From contig JALZVD010000128.1 of the NCBI GenBank assembly GCA_023300205.1, positions 1 through 14,017 on the forward strand: 14,017 bases of DNA, given 5' to 3'. This DNA is from Akkermansiaceae bacterium. GTDB lineage: Bacteria; Verrucomicrobiota; Verrucomicrobiia; Verrucomicrobiales; Akkermansiaceae. Both the position numbers and the translations under genes were made by a program. Under the pieces are notes generated by a model. That model did not search any database and was not told the DNA's origin. It worked only from the letters and a program-made list of their open reading frames with translations. Below are positions 6,961 to 13,578 of this stretch, in pieces; position 1 is the stretch's first letter, and each line of letters begins with the position of its first letter.

Positions 6961-7767
6961 TTATCTAGGGACAAGTGGTTGAGGCTGGTTTGGCTGGATG
7001 GGTCTGGTCTTGATCTCGGTGAGTTCAACTTCATAAATTAGCATTGATCTGGGTGAGATTTTAGGTCCTTGACGGAGATCACCAAAGCCTAGTTTGGCTG
7101 GCACGTAGAGTTTCCATTTAGAGCCTACGGGCATCATTTTGAGGGCTTCTGAAAGTCCGTGGATGACTTGTAGATTAAAAGGCATGGCGTTATCTCCAGG
7201 GGTCTGCATGAAGATTGTTCCATCGAGTAGAGTGCCTTTGCATTTGAGGAAGAAGTCAGAGGCTTGATCGATGCCGTTGGCCGAACCAGCAGGGGGAGTG
7301 TATTTTGGTCCTGTTCCTTTGGTTAAGATTTCATATTGCAGTCCGCTGCTAGTAGTGATGATTTCTTTGCGGTTAGCATTTTTTTCGATGAAGCTTTTTT
7401 CTGAAGCTTCATTTGCAGAGGCGAATGCGAGCTCACGCTCGGAGACGATTCTGTCATAGGATTTCATTGCTTGATCATAGGCCATGGGGTCTTTACCGAA
7501 GTCTTTTTTCATGAGGGCTTCAATAAGGCCTTTGATGTATGCGTCTTTATTGAGGTCTTCTGCAATGAATCCATAGGATGCGAATTGCTCACCATTTTGG
7601 AATCCTAGACCGTAGCTCATATTTTCTTGGACTACGGCTTTGTCGATAGTTGCTGGAGCAGGGATTTCCACGGGAGGTTGGATTTTGTCTTGAGAAAATA
7701 GAGGTGTAGTCACAGCACTAAAACTTGTAGCTATGATGAGGAGTGTTCTTTTAGATGATATTTTCAT
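6961..7767 (-). CDS. Exported FKBP-type peptidyl-prolyl isomerase-like protein (FkpA/Mip type)
   Basis: It is a probable periplasmic folding factor of 268 aa. Residues 1-26 form a Sec signal (KISSKR, hydrophobic core, likely cut near LFS/Q). Residues 42-135 match the helical FKBP N-terminal dimerisation domain (ENMSYGLGFQNGEQFA, charged helix with SERELAFA). Residues 138-253 are the FKBP fold: SGLQYEILTKGTGPKYTPP, GTLLDGTIF, VIHGLSEALKMMPVGSKW, YVPAKLGFGD, LIYEVEL. By comparison with FKBP12, several pocket residues are replaced: Y26 to C176, D37 to M187, W59 to L205 and Y82 to F228. Isomerase activity may therefore be weak, and the protein may act more as a chaperone. The tail is short and proline-rich. 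It is the first gene of the FKBP-ispF-radC unit. The start at 7767 has no Shine-Dalgarno. Confidence 0.88.
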   Translation of the reverse strand: MKISSKRTLLIIATSFSAVTTPLFSQDKIQPPVEIPAPATIDKAVVQENMSYGLGFQNGEQFASYGFIAEDLNKDAYIKGLIEALMKKDFGKDPMAYDQAMKSYDRIVSERELAFASANEASEKSFIEKNANRKEIITTSSGLQYEILTKGTGPKYTPPAGSANGIDQASDFFLKCKGTLLDGTIFMQTPGDNAMPFNLQVIHGLSEALKMMPVGSKWKLYVPAKLGFGDLRQGPKISPRSMLIYEVELTEIKTRPIQPNQPQPLVPR

Positions 7768-7782
7768 TGTGGTTAGATTATT

Positions 7783-7849
7783 TGCTTAGGGTAATAAATA
7801 TTGGTTGTGCTTAGGAAATCTATTTGGGTTGATTTATTTTGATCAAAAT
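7783..7849 (-). promoter_or_regulatory. Probable regulatory region upstream of the FKBP gene
   Basis: The 127-bp gap 7768-7894 contains a perfect 14-bp palindrome ATTTTGATCAAAAT (7836-7849). It also contains a direct repeat of TGCTTAGG (7783-7790 and 7808-7815, 25 bp apart; CCTAAGCA in the sense of the gene). A second, 10-bp palindrome GGTAGCTACC lies at 7863-7872, nearer the end of the upstream RNase gene, with no T-run after it. A TTGATC could serve as -35 for the FKBP gene, but the -10 at the right spacing (ATAGAT) is poor. I call the region regulatory on position and symmetry only. Confidence 0.35.
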
Positions 7850-7894
7850 GAACAAAGATTGAGGTAGCTACCAGCAAAAATGATGGTTGTTGGT

Positions 7895-9256
7895 CTATTT
7901 ATCTAGGTTATAGATTTTTTTTGGTTCTGGGATGGTGACTTGGCAATCAGGGAGTTTTTCTTTGAGTTGTTCAAGGAACCACTGGCTAGCTGCTATGTCT
8001 CCGTGGACGAGGAATATATTTTTTGGGGCTACTTTAAGCATGTATTTTAGTAGGGCTTCTCTTTCTGAGTGCCCGGAGAAGTCGTAGATCTCCATGCGAC
8101 ATTGGAAAGGAACGGGAGTTAGTTCTGGGCTTAGTTCAATGACGTCTCCTTTTTTAGATGCACGGATGGCACCTGCTGGAGAGTCGGGAGCGGCGTAGCC
8201 TACGAAGAGGAGTGAATTTTTAGGGTTGGAAATGAAGCCGTGGGCGAAACCGTTTGAGATGGTTTTTTCTGTCATCATGCCGCTGGATAGGGCGTAGATG
8301 GCTCCAGGCTGATAGACGATGGGTTTACGTGAGCCTTTCTTGGAGGCAGCGCGGACGTCCATGTCTCTGAAGATCTCAAATCCTGGTATTTGCCGGGGTG
8401 TGGAGTCTGCGAATTCATCAAATAGGATGGTCATCTTAGTGCTGAGTCCACCGATGAAAACAGGTGTTTTCTCAGGGATTTTGCCACTGAGTTTGAATTT
8501 ATGAAGCATGGTTAGGACTTCTTGGGTCTTGCCCATGGCAAATACGGGGATGAGTGCTGATCCTCCGTTTTGGATGGTTTCTAGGATGGCATCGCAGAGT
8601 TTTTGTTCTTCTGTTTCCCGGTCATACTCCGGGTCTCTTGGTGCAGCTCCCCGGGTGGTTTCGATGATGAGGGTGTCGATGCCTTCTTCTGGAAATTTGG
8701 CTCCGGTGATGAGTGTTTGGTCCTCGAAGTTGATATCACCGGTGTAGAAGACGCGGTGGTCATCTTTTTCGATCATGACTCCTGATGAGCCTAGGATGTG
8801 TCCCGCATCATAGAGCATGGCTGAGGTTTCCATGGTGAGGTCGATACGCTCACCGTAGCTGCGCTTACGCCAGTTCATCTCTAGTCTGTCTAGTTCGCGG
8901 TGTCCGTAGAGTGGGTAGTCAGTGATACCGAGTTCTGTGCGTTTACTCTGCATGACGTTTACGGAGTTGTGGAGTAATGCATCTGTAAGGCCCGCTGTGG
9001 CTTCTGTCATGTATACTGGTGCATCTGGTTGCTCACGCATGAGAACGGGGAGAGTGCCTGCATGGTCAAGGTGACTGTGGGTCAGGAAAATGGCATCCAC
9101 TGAGTTGTGGGGGAGTTCATCATACTGGGGGATGGCTAGGGTGCTTTCCTGTTTGGGGTGCATACCGGCGTCCAGTACTATTTTACAGTCTCCTGTGTCT
9201 AACACGTAGCTGTTAGAACCTATCTCAGTGTCTCTTAGTAGACTTTGAAAAATCAT
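7895..9256 (-). CDS. Metallo-beta-lactamase fold, beta-CASP family RNA-processing nuclease
   Basis: It is a likely cytoplasmic zinc-dependent ribonuclease related to the CPSF73-like bacterial exonucleases, with 453 aa. The metallo-beta-lactamase core is residues 1-205 and about 370-453. It contains THSHLDH (59-65; H60, H62, D64, H65), AGHILGS (H153), YTGD (D174) and the strand with E199 (IIETTRG). The inserted beta-CASP domain (about 215-360) carries SALIPVFAMGKTQE and SSGMM. FSGHSE (H396) and LVHGD (H418) provide the last ligands. All expected metal ligands are present. One oddity is arginine in ETTRG, where the family usually has tyrosine (ESTYG). It lies 60 bp downstream of cstA without an obvious terminator between them, so it may be the last gene of a KH-cstA-nuclease unit. 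No Shine-Dalgarno is visible. Confidence 0.92.
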   Translation of the reverse strand: MIFQSLLRDTEIGSNSYVLDTGDCKIVLDAGMHPKQESTLAIPQYDELPHNSVDAIFLTHSHLDHAGTLPVLMREQPDAPVYMTEATAGLTDALLHNSVNVMQSKRTELGITDYPLYGHRELDRLEMNWRKRSYGERIDLTMETSAMLYDAGHILGSSGVMIEKDDHRVFYTGDINFEDQTLITGAKFPEEGIDTLIIETTRGAAPRDPEYDRETEEQKLCDAILETIQNGGSALIPVFAMGKTQEVLTMLHKFKLSGKIPEKTPVFIGGLSTKMTILFDEFADSTPRQIPGFEIFRDMDVRAASKKGSRKPIVYQPGAIYALSSGMMTEKTISNGFAHGFISNPKNSLLFVGYAAPDSPAGAIRASKKGDVIELSPELTPVPFQCRMEIYDFSGHSEREALLKYMLKVAPKNIFLVHGDIAASQWFLEQLKEKLPDCQVTIPEPKKIYNLDK

Positions 9257-9316
9257 TATGAATTAAGTTTTCATGGACGATTTGTAATAGCGAGAATAAA
9301 AGGAATTTATAGAGTG

Positions 9317-11152
9317 CTAAATAGTTTCTGATTCTAGCTTTTTCCATCCGATAATGGCTTCCCAGATCATCCATATTTCTAGTATGATGGTGGTGAGTCC
9401 CATGCTGACGAGAAGCCATTGGCTCTGATCTATCCAGCTTTTATCTGATCCGATGGCCGCGATGAAAACTTGATAGAGCATGGCCCAAGCGGGGATGATG
9501 AGCATGAATAGGGTGGGGATGGCGACGAACCAGATGGGTAGTTTTTTACGTTTCATCCAGAATAGGATGACGAGGAAAGCTAGGCCACCGAGTAGTTGAT
9601 TTATGGCGCCGAAGAGTGGCCAGAGGATGACACCTCCTGAGCCAGGTTTGCCAAGTAGGCCTGCTGATCCGGGGAGGGCGGGGAGGGAGGCTATGAAGTA
9701 TGCGGTGACGATGGCGATGATGGTGACTAGGTGTTTGTTTGTGAGTGGGTGGGGTTTGGTTCTCTGGGTGTGGTTTTTATAGACGAAGCAGCCGATGAGT
9801 TCTTGGAGGACGTAGCGCTGGAGTCGGCATGCTGTGTCTAGGGTGGTGGCAGCGAATGATGCTACGAATACTCCCATGAGAGCTGTGGAGAATGCTGCGG
9901 TGAAACCGAGTGCTTTTAAGAAGTTACTGGCTCCATCGACGAATGCGCTGACTTTTGCACCTAGTCCTTTTGAGCTTCCCCAGTCTGCGTATTTGGAGTT
10001 CCATGCATCGACTCCGGTGAGTAAGGTTCCATCGGATGTAGTGTATCCTAGTCCGAGACCTGCGACACAGGCGAGGATAACGAGGACAGCAAGAAAGCCT
10101 TCTGTGAGCATGGATCCGAAGCCTACGAACTTGGCGTCTGTTTCACATTTGAGTTGTTTAGATGAAGTGCCAGATGAGACGAGGCAATGGAAACCTGAGA
10201 CGGCTCCACATGCGATGGTGACGAAGAGGAAGGGGAATATGAGAGGTAGGTTTTTAGCAGTGACATTTTCTTCTATGGAGGGAGCTACGATTTCTAATGG
10301 TGGGCGGATACCGTCTGGAGTGAGTGGGCTGCCGCCGAAGATTCCGGCGTAGATGAGTCCGACGACGACTAGTCCGAGTGCTGAGATGAGCTGGAGGGAA
10401 TTGATGTAATCTCTGGGTTGGAGTAGTGTCCAGACAGGGAGTACTGAGGCGATATAGGAGTATACTAGTAAGACTCCTACCCAGGTCATGACTGACCAGT
10501 TGGATAGGGTTTGATTAAATCCGTGGACTAGGCTGATGTCACCGTAGATGACGGAGAGATACATGATGACTAGTGAGATGATAGATGGGATGAGGATGTT
10601 GATGCCTTTTTTATGGGCGATGGTGCCTATGATGAGTGCGAGAGGGATCTGTATGAGGCATGGGGTGATGGCTGCTGGGTAGATGCGGAAGACGACAGCG
10701 ATGACTAGTCCGAAGATGGCGAGGACTAGTGTGAGTGCTAGCGCTAGGATGAGAAGGAAGAGTAGTCTGACGCGCTTGGTGATGACTTTACCTGCGACGT
10801 CACCTACGGTCTGACCGTTATTTCTTAGTGAGACGACTAGTGAGCCGAAGTCATGGACTGCGCCGATGAAGATGGAGCCAAAGAGAACCCAGATGAGAGC
10901 GGGAACCCATCCCCACATTACGGCTAGGGCGGGTCCGACGATGGGACCTGTGCCGGCAATGGAGGTGAAGTGATGTCCAAAGACGATGCCTTTTTTAGTG
11001 GGGACGTAGTCTTGTCCATCTTCGAGGTCGATGGAGGGGACGCGAACGTTTTCCTCAAGTTTGAAAATTTTCTGGCCTAGCCATTTGCCGTAGGTGTTGT
11101 AGGCGATGATATAGAGAATGAGTGATCCTAGAGCGATGGCGAGTGTCTGCAT
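9317..11152 (-). CDS. cstA: CstA family carbon-starvation / pyruvate-peptide transporter
   Basis: This is a polytopic inner-membrane transporter of the CstA family. Characterised members take up pyruvate or peptides during carbon limitation; the substrate here is not visible. It has 611 aa, somewhat shorter than E. coli CstA (~700). Family blocks in order: FGHHFTSIAGTGPIVGPALA (58-77), FIGAVHDFGSLVVSLR (95-110), LLQPRDYINSL (243-253), CGAVSGFHCLVSSGTSSKQL (315-334), SFAATTLDTACRLQRYVLQE (432-451) and LWPLFGAINQLLGGLA (510-525). There are more than a dozen hydrophobic helices along the chain. The start ATG at 11150-11152 has no Shine-Dalgarno. It follows the KH-protein gene by 63 bp. Codon use favours CTA (Leu) and C- or A-ending codons, the mirror image of the plus-strand genes. 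That creates many CTAG and ACTAGT sites. Confidence 0.96.
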   Translation of the reverse strand: MQTLAIALGSLILYIIAYNTYGKWLGQKIFKLEENVRVPSIDLEDGQDYVPTKKGIVFGHHFTSIAGTGPIVGPALAVMWGWVPALIWVLFGSIFIGAVHDFGSLVVSLRNNGQTVGDVAGKVITKRVRLLFLLILALALTLVLAIFGLVIAVVFRIYPAAITPCLIQIPLALIIGTIAHKKGINILIPSIISLVIMYLSVIYGDISLVHGFNQTLSNWSVMTWVGVLLVYSYIASVLPVWTLLQPRDYINSLQLISALGLVVVGLIYAGIFGGSPLTPDGIRPPLEIVAPSIEENVTAKNLPLIFPFLFVTIACGAVSGFHCLVSSGTSSKQLKCETDAKFVGFGSMLTEGFLAVLVILACVAGLGLGYTTSDGTLLTGVDAWNSKYADWGSSKGLGAKVSAFVDGASNFLKALGFTAAFSTALMGVFVASFAATTLDTACRLQRYVLQELIGCFVYKNHTQRTKPHPLTNKHLVTIIAIVTAYFIASLPALPGSAGLLGKPGSGGVILWPLFGAINQLLGGLAFLVILFWMKRKKLPIWFVAIPTLFMLIIPAWAMLYQVFIAAIGSDKSWIDQSQWLLVSMGLTTIILEIWMIWEAIIGWKKLESETI

Positions 11153-11215
11153 TACTTAGGTGTAGAGGTTTGAAGACAGGAAATCAATCATGTTATTCTG
11201 AACTTTAGAATTTAT

Positions 11216-11587
11216 CTAGTCTTCTAATTGTTCGTCAACGACTTCATTCAGATCTTCTGGGTCATGGTCTTGTTCTTGAATGATTTCACCTTTTTCTAGA
11301 GCTACCATTCTAAGTTGCTCTTCTTCGTGGGATACTATTTGTAGTGATGCGGTGATGCCTTCGCGTGTGGCTGCGGCTTTGAGGACATTACGGATGGCAC
11401 TGGCAGTAAAGCCGTTTTTACCGATGAGGATGGGGACGTCTTGCTGAGCGACGATGAGGCGGAAGCGGATGTGATTTTCAATATCATTGGATTCAGCGAC
11501 TCTAAGCTGAGCTTGTTCTGGCTGGTTGATGAATTGGAGTGCGATGAACTGGAGGAAGTTGCGCATTTGTTCCGTGACTTCTTGCAT
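11216..11587 (-). CDS. KH-domain RNA-binding protein (KhpA-like) with acidic tail
   Basis: It is a small single-KH protein of 123 aa. Residues 1-87 match the KhpA/YlqC type: an N-terminal helix with MRNFLQFIALQFINQPEQ, strands with IRFRLIVAQQDVPILIG, the RNA-gripping GKNG loop (56-59) and the helix SAIRNVLKAAATREG. KhpA proteins bind RNA and in Gram-positives pair with KhpB in cell-division and envelope control. The role in this lineage is not known. Unlike the usual ~75-80-aa form, it carries a C-terminal extension (88-123) ending in a strongly acidic stretch (DHDPEDLNEVVDEQLED). The start ATG at 11585-11587 is AT-flanked with no Shine-Dalgarno. It is divergent from pyrF across 99 bp and is the first gene of the KH-cstA-nuclease set. 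Confidence 0.88.
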   Translation of the reverse strand: MQEVTEQMRNFLQFIALQFINQPEQAQLRVAESNDIENHIRFRLIVAQQDVPILIGKNGFTASAIRNVLKAAATREGITASLQIVSHEEEQLRMVALEKGEIIQEQDHDPEDLNEVVDEQLED

Positions 11588-11686
11588 GTAGGTATTGTGC
11601 TACAGGAATAGAGATCTGCAATAGTTATTCTCTGGAATGGGTGAGTATGTGTTTATTTGGGCTTGTAAGATTTGAGTTGAGGCAAG

Positions 11687-12496
11687 ATGATCTGGGGCAT
11701 GCGCTATGGAGAGAAATTACAGCAGAGGATGTTGACTACGGGGTCTAGATTGTGTGTGGGACTGGATCCTAGGCCTGATGAGGCAGGGATAGAGGCTGTG
11801 CCTGATTTTTTGGAGCGAGTGGTGGGTGAGACTTGGGAGTATGCGGCGGCATTTAAGCCGAATATGGCCTATTTTGAGGCGATGGGTATACGAGGGTTGG
11901 AGATTTTAGAGGAGCTTTTGGGAAAGATGCCGAGGGAGGTGCCGGTGATTCTGGATGCGAAGCGGTCTGATATTGGTGAGACGCAGAAGTATTACGCGAA
12001 GAGTTATTTTGAGAACTGGGATGTGGACGCGGTTACGCTGAATCCATTTTTGGGGTATGATACGCTGGAGCCATTTCTGGATTGGGAGGGTAAGGGGATT
12101 TATGTTTTGGCGGTGACTTCGAATCCAGGGAGTGCGGACTTTATGAGGAAGAAGTTAGATTCTGCGGGTCATGGTGATAAGTATGTGTTTGAGCTGGTGC
12201 AGGATATCTGTAGCAGGGCGAAGAGTGAGGGACGGAAGACGGATGTGGGGATGGTGGTAGGTCTTACGAATGCGAGTGAGGCTGTGCTGGAGAGAGTGGA
12301 AGATTTTCCATTGCTTATTCCTGGGCTGGGAGCTCAAGGAGGGGATTTAAATAACATGGCTGGTAAGGGAAGAATGGCACCAGATACGATTAATGTTTCA
12401 CGAGGGATTACTTATAAGGAGATGGAGAAGAGCTTTGGCCAGAAGGCTAAGGAGTGGGCAGATAAGATTGCGAAGGCGTATCCAGTTTCTTTATAG
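11687..12496 (+). CDS. pyrF: Orotidine 5'-phosphate decarboxylase (type 2)
   Basis: PyrF converts OMP to UMP, the last step of de novo pyrimidine synthesis, in the cytoplasm. It has 269 aa, typical of the longer class-2 enzymes rather than the ~230-aa E. coli type. Visible are CVGLDPRPDE (23-32), AFKPNMAYFE (55-64), the catalytic charge network VILDAKRSDIG (87-97; D90, K92, D95), VTLNPFLGYD (116-125), TSNPGSADF (144-152) and the phosphate-binding LIPGLGAQGGD (210-220) with NVSRGI (236-241). ATG 11687 is taken as the start because a GAGG sits 4 bases upstream. ATG 11699 (MRYGEK...) is an equally plausible start 4 codons later. The 99-bp gap to the divergent KH gene must hold promoters for both, but I see no clear boxes. 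recF begins 17 bp downstream, suggesting an operon. Confidence 0.95.
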   Translation: MIWGMRYGEKLQQRMLTTGSRLCVGLDPRPDEAGIEAVPDFLERVVGETWEYAAAFKPNMAYFEAMGIRGLEILEELLGKMPREVPVILDAKRSDIGETQKYYAKSYFENWDVDAVTLNPFLGYDTLEPFLDWEGKGIYVLAVTSNPGSADFMRKKLDSAGHGDKYVFELVQDICSRAKSEGRKTDVGMVVGLTNASEAVLERVEDFPLLIPGLGAQGGDLNNMAGKGRMAPDTINVSRGITYKEMEKSFGQKAKEWADKIAKAYPVSL

Positions 12497-12513
12497 GTTG
12501 GTAAATTTTATTT

Positions 12514-13578
12514 ATGTTAGATTCTCTTCGTTTACATAATTTCCGATGCTTTGATGCTCTTTCGATAGATCTAGAGCAGGGTGGAGCGTTGTTTGTGGGG
12601 GATAATGCGCAGGGTAAGACTTCTATTTTGGAGGCTGTTTGTGTGTTGTTGCGGTTGAGTTCACCGAGGGCGAAGCGGATGCAGCCGATGGTGAAGTTTG
12701 ATGCTGAGCATGGATTTGGGATAGCGGGTGATACTGGAGATGTGGGGCTGCGGGTGAGTTTTTCTAAGGGGAAGGCGGTGATGTCTGTGGATGGTGAGGA
12801 GCTGGGGACGCAGGCTGAATATTTACAGAATAGTGGGTTAGTGGTATGGATGGGGAATGAGGATGTGGAGCTGGTAAAGGGAAGTGGTGGTGTGAGGAGG
12901 CATTATTTAGATTTTTTGTGTTCGCAGATTAATCCTAGTTACAGGGTTGCGTTGAGCAGATATAGGAGGGTGCTGAAGGCCAGGAATTTATTATTGAAGG
13001 ATGGAGGTAATAGAGATCAGGAGGTGAATGCGTATGGAGAGTTGCTGATAGAGTATGGTGATTTATTAGGTTCTGTTAGGGCGGAGGTGGTGGCGGATTT
13101 ACTACCAAGGGCTGCGGCTGTGCAGGTGGTAATAAGCGGGAGTGGGGTGAATGAGGAGCTGGGGATGGAGTATGTTTCTGGAAGTGGTGGGGATATGCGG
13201 TGTGCACTGGAGACGACTTATGAGAGTGAGCGTAGGCAGAGGCAGACTGTGGCGGGGCCTCACCGTGATGAAGTGAAATTACAGATCAATGGGATGCCTG
13301 CGAGTGACTATGCTAGTGAGGGACAGCAGAGGACGCTGGCGCTGGCGCTGAAGTTAGCGCAGGGAGATATACTGCGGGAGCGAGGAGGGAAGGACCCGAT
13401 CTATTTGTTGGATGATATTTTTGGTGAGTTGGATTCTAGACGTAGAAATGCGTTGATGGATCATTTGCCGGTGAGTTCTCAGAAGCTGATCACGACTACG
13501 AATGTGGACTGGCTGAGTGATGAGTTGAGGCTGGATGGCTGGAGTAGGTATATGGTGAATCAGGGTAAGGTGTCATGA
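12514..13578 (+). CDS. recF: DNA replication and repair protein RecF
   Basis: RecF is an SMC/ABC-type ATPase that loads RecA at gapped DNA together with RecO and RecR. It has 354 aa, the normal family length. The N-terminal LDSLRLHNFRCFD is classic RecF. Walker A is GDNAQGKTS (29-37). Mid-protein segments include NPSYRVALSRYRRVLKARN (140-158) and TVAGPHRDEV (245-254). The ABC signature SEGQQRTLALALKLAQ (268-283) and Walker B IYLLDDIFGELD (296-307) complete the ATPase. Start ATG 12514 has no Shine-Dalgarno. In many bacteria recF follows dnaA and dnaN. Here it stands between pyrF and a cysteine-cluster gene, so it is detached from the origin cluster. Its stop overlaps the next start as ATGA (13575-13578). 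Confidence 0.97.
   Translation: MLDSLRLHNFRCFDALSIDLEQGGALFVGDNAQGKTSILEAVCVLLRLSSPRAKRMQPMVKFDAEHGFGIAGDTGDVGLRVSFSKGKAVMSVDGEELGTQAEYLQNSGLVVWMGNEDVELVKGSGGVRRHYLDFLCSQINPSYRVALSRYRRVLKARNLLLKDGGNRDQEVNAYGELLIEYGDLLGSVRAEVVADLLPRAAAVQVVISGSGVNEELGMEYVSGSGGDMRCALETTYESERRQRQTVAGPHRDEVKLQINGMPASDYASEGQQRTLALALKLAQGDILRERGGKDPIYLLDDIFGELDSRRRNALMDHLPVSSQKLITTTNVDWLSDELRLDGWSRYMVNQGKVS

Noticed and set aside
6939..7034. N-terminal extension of ispF from the ATG at 7034
   Set aside because: It would overlap the FKBP 3' end by 74 bp and add 32 residues not found in IspF. The start at 6938 gives the normal family N-terminus.
9834..10352. 172-aa open frame on + inside cstA
   Set aside because: It is antisense to strongly conserved CstA blocks, has no recognisable domain and is explained by the skewed codon use of cstA.
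11195..11215. ATTCT/AGAAT hairpin between the KH gene and cstA as a terminator
   Set aside because: The AT-rich stem has only five base pairs and no T-run follows.
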